Assembly: GCF_029168945.1 (NCBI RefSeq)
Contig: NC_083604.1
Location: forward strand, 70,200,211 to 70,264,210
Direction of reading: 5' to 3'
Length of the DNA stretch: 64,000 nt
Source of the DNA: Cannabis sativa
Taxonomy: Eukaryota; Streptophyta; Magnoliopsida; Rosales; Cannabaceae
A program made the position numbers and the translations under genes. The notes beneath the pieces are model-generated. The model saw nothing but the letters and a program-made list of their open reading frames with translations. It did no database searches and was not told the DNA's origin. Positions 48,051 through 57,346 of the stretch are shown here, piece after piece (position 1 is the first letter of the stretch; each line of letters begins with the position of its first letter).

Positions 48051-49544
48051 ATATTAATGGTACCTAATACTATTTTAAGATATATTTATTATTCGTGCAA
48101 TTTTAACCTATTTACTTTAATAATTATTATAAAAAAAAAAATTTAACCACTCATAATAAAGCACTTTACGGTGATATAGTGAACATGTTATAACTAACAA
48201 CAAGCACACTAATTATTAATAGCAATGTAGCATTCTATAAATAATTAATATTAAAAAAAAGTAAGATTAGATATTAAATTAGAACAGTTGCCATATAGCA
48301 TTTTATCATGACTTATTTATCTTTAGAATTAGATTATTTTGGATAGAGAAAAATAACAGTTGGTGAGTGAAACTGAAATGTCATTGGTCGTTGAATATAT
48401 TAGATATATTAAGGTGTCTAAAAATACAAATGTGGCGAAGTTAGTTTTTATGTTATTTATTAAATTAAAATATATAAATATAAATTTAATATTAAATTAT
48501 ACTAATAATAATATATCATCTTTTATTACTATACTTAAATATCCCTTAACATTTCTTTATTTTTAAGTGCAAATTAAGACGGGTGAATCATACATACGTC
48601 ATGGACAAACTAAATAAATAATATTTGCTTAAGTATAGTTAATTTGGCTAATCATTGTGTTTGTGGCATGTCAATTTTAAATATTATATATATAATAAAT
48701 TAAAATTAAAATACGTATAGGTATAATGTATATGCACTGACAACGTTGTCCCTGGCAAAAGTGGATTAAACGGTCTCTAGCCAGGGGTATTTTTGTATTT
48801 TAATCCGCTTCTGAAGTAACTAGTGTTCTATTAATCATCGCCAACATGATCTTAATTTATATATATAAGCTAATTAGAGGAAGGCAAACCCTTGAGAGCA
48901 CTAATATGAAGCATGGAAATGTTTGGCCACCATATCAAATCCTCATTAGTTTAAGTGCTTTTGATCAGACTGCCAATATTATGTTTTTTAAGTGGCTAAT
49001 TAATCAGATTATAACTTCCGCATATATTACTAAAGTGGAGCTTATATAATTAATGAAACGACTAATGCATATCTATAATATATATGGTATTTGTAATAGA
49101 AAAATATATAAATAAAAAAAAGAGAGAGATAGATCAGAAGAAGAAGAAGAAGAATGGGAGCTTTAAAACATGACCAAACAAGAACATGCTAACTATATAG
49201 CTAAATTATATATAGATCGACTAAATATTTTTACACAACATTAATATGAGAGAACCTCTTTTTGTTGTAAACCACAAAAATGACCAAAATCTACCCACCA
49301 CCACCATTCTCTTTAAACATATTTTAATAATAATAATAATAATATCTATATATATAATTTACAAAATTATAGACTGCCCTACGTGTTCTCTTCTTCCATT
49401 TTTTTTTTTCATATATTAAATAATTTAATGGTTATTTTTTACGAGGGTTGATTTTAATAATTTAAGTGATAATTAACGATGAAGTTGGTTCTTCTGACTA
49501 ATATAATGACATTAATTATTGCATGGGCGTTATTTAGGTGATTG
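48051..49544. other. AT-rich region downstream of the bZIP gene
   Basis: No gene seen. A GAA run at 49138-49153 and ATA runs near 49328. The 3' UTR of the bZIP gene lies at the high end. Confidence 0.5.
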
Positions 49545-50126
49545 TTATGAGAACTGTTGGAGTTGCCGATAAAGCAATATTTCGCGTATGTCGTACAACT
49601 TCTGCCGCAGCGTCGCGTGTTCGGACCGGAGCTGACCGTTTTCGGTTCGAACCAACTGTAAATGGTACAAAACGAACCGTAACCGGTTCGTTACTTCCCG
49701 GTTTTCGACTCTAAGCCGGTTCACTTCGTTCCTTAGATTTTCTAAGTGCTTTTGTTTACGCATCCGTGACCTCCTCGCCGATTCCCGGTTCGATATCATC
49801 CGCCTCCGTTTACGCTCCTCCACCACGGAAACCGGCCGGTCCAGACATTCTAAAGAACGTTTGGGATTTGACCGGTTACTGTTCGGGTCGTCCGAACCGG
49901 ACCCTGACCCGGAACCGGACATGATGGGTTTTGGCGATTGGGGCAGATTATCCCCTGAACCGGGCGAGTTGGACGTGTATTCGGGCGGTTCGGGAGTTGG
50001 GATGGTAGTCGTCGGCAAAAGATCAAGGTAATAATCCCAGGGTGTGAATCCTCCGTCGAAGGACGGAAATGGGTTTCCTAGAATTGAGTCGGAGGAAGGA
50101 AACATGGGTGGAAAAGTTGAAATCAT
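49545..50126 (-). CDS. bZIP transcription factor, group S-like
   Basis: An intact, intron-free frame of 193 residues. The basic region, about residues 104-126, has the invariant N113-x7-R121 (ISNRESARRSRMRKQKH), which contacts ACGT-type DNA. L131 is ten residues after R121, and heptad positions L131, L138, V145, V152, V159, L166, L173 and I180 form the dimerising zipper. The N-terminus is proline/serine rich with a G/S repeat at about 70-78 and a 30-WDYYLDLLP-38 segment that may be an activation or interaction motif. Small size, single exon and the RMISNRESARRSRMRKQKH core fit plant group S, in the branch resembling bZIP4/bZIP5-like proteins. A nuclear regulator is expected; target genes cannot be read from sequence. 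The first ATG follows an AACC context, and no upstream ATG occurs in about 80 bp of leader. Confidence 0.93.
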   Translation of the reverse strand: MISTFPPMFPSSDSILGNPFPSFDGGFTPWDYYLDLLPTTTIPTPEPPEYTSNSPGSGDNLPQSPKPIMSGSGSGSGSDDPNSNRSNPKRSLECLDRPVSVVEERKRRRMISNRESARRSRMRKQKHLENLRNEVNRLRVENREVTNRLRFVLYHLQLVRTENGQLRSEHATLRQKLYDIREILLYRQLQQFS

Positions 50127-50239
50127 GGTTAAAACTATACTATACTAAGTAGCTTCTTTACTTAACCAGAGTTTCTGTAATAAGTATAGGGAGAGAGAGA
50201 AGTTGGGGAAAAGGGACTAAGTTCAGCCCAAGGGCCTCG

Positions 50240-50246
50240 TATTTAT
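50240..50246 (-). promoter_or_regulatory. TATA-like box of the bZIP gene
   Basis: The minus strand reads CCATAAATACG about 115 bp upstream of the ATG, a plausible TATA position that gives a short leader with a GA/CT-rich stretch (50191-50201). Confidence 0.5.
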
Positions 50247-50508
50247 GGTCAATGATCACGGTACCAATTTAGTAATTAGTATTCTATGCAAGGGGCATTT
50301 TCGTCATAAACCGTATGTGTATATAAACCTGTATAAGTACATATCATAGCTTTTGAGTCAGGTGGCACTATAGTAGGGTCCACATGAAGCGAGTTTACTT
50401 TTAAAAGCAGTGTGACATATTGTATATGGGTCCCTCTTCTTAAAGATTGAGATTTTATGTTTTTAAGCTTAGTCATGAAGAAACAAAATCGGCTGGGAGC
50501 CACTATAT

Positions 50509-50584
50509 ACACGTGTCCTCTTTTGGTACGAAGTTCATGAATGTAGCCAATAGTATGGGAGCATGATGACGTGGAACCACGTGT
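50509..50584 (-). promoter_or_regulatory. cluster of ACGT (G-box/ABRE-like) elements
   Basis: Three ACGT cores lie 380-460 bp upstream of the bZIP start: ACACGTGTCC (50509-50518), TGACGTGG (50567-50574) and CCACGTGT (50577-50584). CACGTG is the G-box; TGACGTGG is a C/G-box hybrid. Such sites bind bZIP proteins, so auto- or cross-regulation is possible. Confidence 0.6.
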
Positions 50585-50586
50585 AT

Positions 50587-50620
50587 GGCTCGGCTAAGAC
50601 AGTGTAGCTGTAGCCGAGCC
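50587..50620. repeat. perfect 10-bp inverted repeat next to the ACGT cluster
   Basis: GGCTCGGCTA (50587-50596) and TAGCCGAGCC (50611-50620) around a 14-nt loop that includes TGTAGCTG. It is GC-rich compared with the surroundings. Confidence 0.8.
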
Positions 50621-53079
50621 GTTTAGCCCGTAGACATGACAAAAGTCATTGCCAGCGACCAGCACCAACTAGGTTCGTGATTGACCGATGTGGGATTAAC
50701 TAATAGGTTAGTACTAATATGGATTGATTCTCAATTAATATAGCTGTGAAAATTCTGAGTTACTCTACAGATGACGTCTTGGGTGGCTTTTGTTTAATTA
50801 TTTGCTAATCAGATCTTTTTCGTGGTAAAAAATTCTAGTACCCAAATAGGCAATTTATACCCCTCAATTTTAGAGAGATAATTAATATAATATAACAAAG
50901 AAAGTGATTATCATAAGACTGTTTTTTGGTGATCCAAAGTAATAATATACATACTTTCCCATGAAAATCCCCAACCTCAAAATTTCTATAGCACTAGGGA
51001 ATCTATGTAGCTCGCTATAGAACCATCATGGGCTACATAGAAAAGAGAGAGAGAGAGAAAGAGAGAAAGCTGTCAAGGAAGGAAATAGAAATTAAAAAAA
51101 AAATAGTGAAATTAGAGGCAAAAGCAGAAAATAACTTAAGCCAAAGATGGATAGCATGAGGCCGACACTTGAAAAAGTATTCAAGCTCTAGACATGAACC
51201 AGAATTTAGAGTACATGGGCAAAAGAAAAACCCCACATTTTTTTAATGGTTTATATTGTCTAGTTCACGATCCAAATTCCATATCGTACAAAATGTTACA
51301 GCTTTGTTCTTTTTTTAATGTATTAATGTATAGTTTATTGGCTGAATATTCTTCGGTTAAGTTCCTTAACGGCAAAGCAGCCCACGACCACTATATACTA
51401 TTCACAGTTAGATTAGCAAATTAAAGAGAAAAGAAGATAGAAAAACAATTGAAATAATTAATATGCAAAAGATAGTACTTTGAGAGTAGGCCTTCTTGTG
51501 TAACATGTTTATTGTATATAAGATAAGCTAATTATAACCTCATTTGTGGAAGATGTTTCTTCTTATATCCCAACCTACTTAATCCTACGTTTTTGTTAGT
51601 TTACTAATTCTTTCTAAAGTTTAAAACTATTAAGAGATTCGAGAAATACTTAAAGTTTTCAAGCCAAAACTATAGGAATTTTAAAATTGAACGACCTAGC
51701 TAAGTACTTTTGCTTTAATGCCGTCCTACGGTCTAATTACAAATTCTGACTTTAGTTTTAACTTTTATTATTCAATGATCGTATAATTAATCTAAAATTA
51801 TTAATTACTTTAAAAATTAGTTCTATTTTTCTCAAAAGGAATTTTCTCCTGTAAAATATTGAATCTCTAAAAATTCCGTGCATGCATGCATGTTGTTAAC
51901 TAATTAATCCTAAACTCCAAGTATGTCAGATAATTAAATCTATGAATATATATGGATTATTGAGATATATATTGAAAACTACTATACATAATTTGTAAAG
52001 TAAAATGTAATATAATGGATCTAAATGCTTTTTAATTAATAATTTCCACTAATAGAGTACATTAGGAGAAGAGATTAGGATAATGAAAAGTGACTACATA
52101 AAAGAGGAGACATTGTAACCAAAAAGAGATTTGGCGACACTACTTTTTTGTTGCTTTGGAATGGCGTGCATGCTAGTGCCTGCTGGGGAATAAGAACTTG
52201 TTCTTGACCATGCCCATGAATCACATATGGCTAAAAAAATACATATCCAAATCTTTACATATTGAGCTATTTATACATATATTATACAAATTTTTATATA
52301 AATTGTATGTATATATGTGTCGTATTTGTGGATGAAAGTGATGGACATCAAAGAAAAAAGACAAAAAAAAAAAAAAACAAAAACAAAAATAATTTGGCCA
52401 ACCTAGGATAACTGTACACATAGGTACGCACTAAGGTAATTAGCTATATATATGTATATTGTTGAAAAGAATGCATGTGGTTTATCGAGTTATGTATGGA
52501 ACATGAATTATCGTTTTCAAGCAGCCTAATTAGTATCTATTAAGTCTTGCTTTGGCTTTTTTTCTTTCCCTGTGTTTGATCAGCTAGAATATATATGTGG
52601 CACCATTCAAAACATGGTGTCAGTACAAATGATTGGTTTGTGTTTTTTTTTTGGTGCCCCTTTAAAAAGTTTTAGCACTTGTTGGAACTGAATTTTGTGT
52701 GTATGCTTTTAAACAGGTAATTAAAGCCCAATTTTTGGGTCAAATTTACCAGGCCTCAGATGTACCAGGCAATTCTTTTTTAAAAAAAAAAAAAAAGTTA
52801 AAATTGAAAGGAGCAGAACTAATAAGAACATGGACAAAAGTAAATAAATGGTTCAAATAAAAAAAGTTTAAATAAATGGTGAGTCATCAAGACTCATTTC
52901 AAAGCAGATTGTTGTGTACTGGAAAAACCATGTCTACCCGTGTTCTTCTTGTAGAGGGATTACACAATTATTAAAAGAGACTCTTACATAATCTTTCAAA
53001 AAAAAAAAAAAAGACTATTACAATAAAGTACACAAACTCAAGATATACCAAATAAATGATGAAATACATAAAATCAGGA
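50621..53079. other. AT-rich intergenic region
   Basis: No gene seen. GA-rich run at about 51044-51068; several A-runs. The ORFs are short and without domains. Confidence 0.5.
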
Positions 53080-53102
53080 TGAGATATGTAGGAAATTCAA
53101 AA

Positions 53103-53245
53103 CGCCCTCCATATACCACCTCCTCTTCCTCTTGTTCACACCCTCCACCACGGTTGAATGTTAAAATACCCTCCATTACCACATGCCCTCCATTAATGAC
53201 CACCTCCTCTTCCTCTTATTCGCCCTACATCACAGTTGGAAAAAT
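53103..53245. repeat. imperfect tandem duplication, unit about 83 bp
   Basis: CCACCTCCTCTTCCTCTT occurs at 53117 and again at 53200, each followed by a CACCACGGTTG/ATCACAGTTGG-like string. CCCTCCAT strings recur between them. Pyrimidine-rich, no clear gene. Confidence 0.7.
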
Positions 53246-53677
53246 TTCCACTGTTGTTGTACCCATAAAATGAGTCTGAATGTGAGCCTCAGCCTTGGTG
53301 TGATGATGGATGTTTTTGCACAAAGTTTGAGAAAGAGAAATATTTAACAGTTTAGTAGTGCCTCAAAGAGTATTGTCTCTCCATGTTTTTGCAAGTATAA
53401 TTATCATTTACAAGTAACAGATTATCATAAGAGTAAGGTCGATTCCATAAGCACTCACTACCAGAAATGAAACTTTTTAACTTTTTAAGTTTAACAAAAA
53501 TAATAATAAAAAAAGGATAAATGATATATTGAGACATTTTATCTTACTTTTAAATTTAGTGCATCAAATATGAAATTTTTTTAGACAAGGGCTCTGTTTG
53601 TTAGAACGTTAAAAAAAATATCAAAAGTAAAAAATGACTTCAAGACTCAATTTATATTGGTTAGCGAAACGGCCCTC

Positions 53678-53750
53678 AGGGTTTTAGTGAAACCCTTTTA
53701 TCTTTGTTTTTAGTAAAAACCCGGAATAAAGGGTTTCACTTAAAGCCCTT
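53678..53750. repeat. hairpin with about 22-bp arms
   Basis: AGGGTTTTAGTGAAACCC (from 53678) pairs with GGGTTTCACTTAAAGCCC (ending at 53748), with one bulge and few mismatches, around a loop of about 26 nt. It could be a small foldback element or the remains of a MITE. Confidence 0.75.
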
Positions 53751-53763
53751 TTACCCAGCTATA

Positions 53764-53871
53764 ATGTCTCATTTACGATCAATACCCTCAACCCCTACTC
53801 TTCTCTTCTCAAATCCTTTACCCCAATATGCTCCATCTTTCAACTCAAAGCACACTCAGCCGACGATTCAG
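53764..53871 (+). other. possible first exon fragment
   Basis: ATG at 53764 opens a short frame rich in Ser, Pro and Thr (MSHLRSIPSTPTLLFSNPLP...). It ends at a good donor, CAG/GTATTT, at 53871. The composition is like an organelle-targeting exon, but no downstream exon was recognised. It may be a captured fragment or chance. Confidence 0.2.
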
Positions 53872-54639
53872 GTATTTTTTTTCATTATTATTTTCAACTC
53901 ATTTGCATTTTAAATATTTCATCATTTTTCAATTTAAGGTTTATTCCTACTATTTTTTGTGGGTTTATATTTTTTTCTGCTTGTTTTGTTTTATTTTTCT
54001 TTTTGTTAAATATGTCTTTTAGTTTAGGGAATATTGATTAGATATCTATAGACTGAAAATTTGGACTAGATTTCTAAGCCACACCCACTCGCTAGTTTAG
54101 CAAGAATACAAAAGTAGTTAAGTAATTATAAGAGAGACAACAAACTTATAGTATTTCACTCTCTGTATCGTGACAATAATAGAGTTACGCCTACTTCGAG
54201 TTTTTATTTCTCACAAGATGGTATTACAGAAAAGACTAAGTGCCAGAAACTCCAATTTCTAGAGAGAGAAGCCCTGACCTTGTGGATAATTTTCTGAAAG
54301 TAAGAATTGAGCTTGGGGAGCTCTCCTTTTATAGGTGAAGAAGGCCCATAAAAATAGAGAAAAATACAAATTAGATATTTTTGACCGTAGATGATGATCT
54401 AACAGTGAAAATTAGCTCTTGGTGGTGATGACCATTTTTCAGAGCCCGACGGGACCCGCTGCGGGTCACTCAGAGCTTATTTTTGTAACTCCCTTGGGAG
54501 TGAATTTTGGTGCTGATAGCTTTAGAATTGCGATTTAAGTGTGGGATATGACTTGATAGATAATTGAATTAGCTTCTAAACGCAAGTTGAATCACGTCAA
54601 TCAGATTAATATTGAGTGAGTTATGGCTATTTTACTGAA

Positions 54640-56180
54640 AAGAATTCATGACCCAACATCCAGGTTGACATCTAGCGCCCATGTTGACATTCCAGTGCCC
54701 AAGTTGACATATGACGTCAACCTGGATGTTGGGTAAGTGTAGAACGTCTAAGGGATGTACTTTAAGATTCTTAATTTATATTTTGACATCACTCAGTCTG
54801 TTCTATGTTCTGGCGAAGCTGGTCACCGATTCTCGGAGATGTTGCTGTTCTGCGGAAATGATAGACTCGAAACTCTCATTTCTGAGTGAGTTCCTTATGT
54901 TGGAAATGAGAAATGCGAAGTTGTATATTTGAATTCTCTGACTTCATGAATCTTAGAATTGTGAAAAAATAGATGGACGACCATAATAAAATTAGAATTG
55001 GATAAGCAAAACCCAGCACACCAGGCCATTTGTCAAAAAAGACGTTGGGCACTCATTCCCGAGCTCTTGGAATTTTGTTTTGATACTTCCAAGATTCTTG
55101 AACTTGAGCATGAGGTCTCCTACCCCTTTTTTGACCATTCCAAATTCATTGGTCAAATTAGATTTGACATTTGAGCAATCGAAGGCAGCGCCCTCAAACT
55201 GGGCACTGGGCCATATTTTCAGGGGCTTGGATTTATGGTTTTCTCCCAGAGTATTCTTGAATATTCATTATATCTGATGATAGAAAAAAAATGCCTAGAG
55301 CACTCTTTGGTGAACTTGATTGGAAATAGCTTAGTTTGACAATATGTCAACTTGGGCGCTGGTCCTAGTTATGGCCTTTGGAAGTTCCGTTTGGTTCCCA
55401 AAAATAGTTGAATCTCAATATTTTTTGAGAATAAAGAAGATGCTCGAAAGAGTTCTCGAAAAACATCATCAAAATTGCCCCAGGTTGACATTTCAACCTA
55501 GGCGCTAGGCCTTGCTTCTAGCACCCAAGAAGTGTTGTTTCTTCCCCAAAAAGACATATTTCCCCTTTTTTTGATGAAGATGAAGAAGATGAAAAAGTTG
55601 GATATCGTCGATCTGATACCTGGAAGGCACCCAGATTGAAAAATCGTCAACCTGGGCGCTGGGTTGCTCACTTCGTTGAGGCCCTGGCTGCTCAAAAACA
55701 ATGTTGTTCTATTTCTGACTCTGATGCTCCAAATATATATATGTGGTATGTCTAGTTGATGACTCAATGCAAGTTTTGATCCATTTTCACTAAGACAATC
55801 CCAAAAACTAAAACCCTAGTTAGGAATGTCAACTTAAGCGCAAGGTGAAACCATAGGTGCTCAAGTTTGCTTCCGGGTTACAAGTTCATTTGATTAGATT
55901 ACTCGATGTCTTCATGGTATAGAATACTGAAAAATAGTGAGTTAGATTAAAGTTATTGAAGTCTAAACTTCCATCTCGAAGCTCCCGAAGTCGACCTGGG
56001 TGCAAAGCTAGGGTTCCCTCCCAGGTCGGCTGCTACGAGTCGGGTCTACTCAACTCTGTGATGCCATCCTTCTAATCACGTATCAAACAATGATATCCAT
56101 GTCACCAAGGAAATTTTTCGGGTTAACTTTTTTTCCCCCCAAGTCAACTTTACACTTGTGTGGAGTTGACTTGATGACGT
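54640..56180 (+). repeat. repeat family R, copy 2 (uninterrupted)
   Basis: Its part from about 55375 to 56095 matches the reverse complement of 11985-12196 plus 14573-15106. It lacks the solo LTR, so it keeps the empty site at about 55893. It is built around a recurrent module, of the form AGGTTGACATNNAGYGCCC or its complement GTCAACCTGGGCGCTGGG. Modules are seen at 54662, 54681, 54701, 55343, 55481, 55645, 55825 and 55988. Short hairpins occur where modules face each other. No coding frame or known TE domain was found; class unknown. Confidence 0.65.
54651..54734. repeat. perfect 19-bp inverted repeat enclosing tandem modules
   Basis: ACCCAACATCCAGGTTGAC (54651-54669) and GTCAACCTGGATGTTGGGT (54716-54734) are perfectly complementary. 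The loop holds two and a half tandem copies of the 20-bp TTGACAT...GCCC module. Confidence 0.95.
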
Positions 56181-56339
56181 GAACCAAGCCTGTTTCGCTT
56201 GAAATTACAAGATGGGCATCAATTTTGATATTCTCTGGCAATTGTTTATCATTCTGTAAGCATTACCAATTGAATTAGGACTTTGAACTCTCTTGATTAG
56301 TCCTTGGGAATTTTAAAAATTAATTAACAAAAAAAAAAG

Positions 56340-56720
56340 GAAAAACCTATCATTTTTTTTCACATATCTTTTACCTTTTTCTTTGAAAATTTTAAATTTT
56401 CTTATTTTTGTCATGGAATTAGGATTAATTGGATATGAATCTTAATCCTAGTTGTAAATTCCATTCAAAATTAGAAAGAGAAAGAAGAAGAGAAAAGACT
56501 TGTGATTTTTCGCTTATCATTTATCTTTTTCTTTTAAATCTCTAATTTATCCTTAATCTTAATAGCATTAGGAATTAGTGTTACCTTTTAAATTTGGATT
56601 CTTATTCCTATTTCTATTGGAATTTTGAATTCTACTTAAAAGGAGAAGGGAAAAGATATAATATCTTTTACTTGTCATTTACCTTTTCCTTTAAAGTTTT
56701 AAATTTACCACAAACATTAG
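56340..56720. repeat. threefold direct repeat, spacing about 150-160 bp
   Basis: Strings of the form CTTTTACCTTTTTCTTTGAAAATTTT recur near 56370, 56520 and 56683, each followed by TTTAAATTT/CTAATTTA and then a TTAGGAATTAG-like string. Looks like a decayed promoter-like repeat or LTR part. Confidence 0.45.
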
Positions 56721-56749
56721 CTTTAGTATTAGGAGATTGAACACTCACC

Positions 56750-56762
56750 TATAAATAAGAAA
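56750..56762 (+). promoter_or_regulatory. TATA box upstream of the 57119 ORF
   Basis: CCTATAAATAAG sits about 365 bp upstream of the ATG, after the threefold repeat and before a pyrimidine-rich leader. Could be an LTR promoter or that of a small gene. Confidence 0.35.
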
Positions 56763-57118
56763 GTTATCAATGAAAATTTTCACACTTTCTCATTCCATCC
56801 CACATGCTCAAGCCTTTGGAAAGCCTCTTAAAATTTCTTCATGCCCTCAAGTTTTCTTCATCTCAAGGTAGAAAAGATTTTTTTTCTTTTTTTTGGTGCA
56901 ATTTTTTTTTTGAGAGATTTCTTCTTCTCCTCCTTTGCTGATCTTAATCCAATGATTTTCAGACTCCCAAAAACCTTTGTATTTTTTTTTCTAAGACCTC
57001 TAAAATTCCAAAACAATTTTCTAGTGAATTAAAAATTTCCTCCAAAATTGCTTAATTTTTTTTCACAATCCAATCAGAATTTTCTTGGATTGTAAGTAAC
57101 TTGTATTGTTGAGATTTC

Positions 57119-57346
57119 ATGGCAATGATGAAGAGAATTAGAAGGTTTACTGATGAGTATGACCCCCATGTGTCTCAGTTCATTAGAACTAAGCGAAGTG
57201 TGCCTAAGTCTAAGAATTTAGACAAGGCGCATGGTGGGAAGGTGATGGAAATTGAGCTTCTTAAAGCTGCCATTGAGAATGATGATTTGAGAGATCAATC
57301 TTTCAGGCTAAGACCTCTTGTGTTTAGCACTCTTACAGAACATCAA
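57119..57346 (+). pseudogene. small basic ORF truncated by LTR S2
   Basis: A frame from ATG 57119 begins MAMMKRIRRFTDEYDP and reads through KSKNLDKAHGGKVMEIELLKAAIENDD and a LRPLVFSTL segment, then runs into the edge of LTR S2 at about 57347. The last residues before the stop at 57367 come from the LTR. It is Lys/Arg rich with no domain I recognise. A TATA box and long leader lie upstream. It may be the start of a host gene cut by the LTR, or a leader ORF of another retroelement. Confidence 0.35.

Noticed and set aside
48360..49049. Short ORFs downstream of the bZIP gene
   Set aside because: AT-rich, Ile/Asn/Lys/Tyr translations with no domain.
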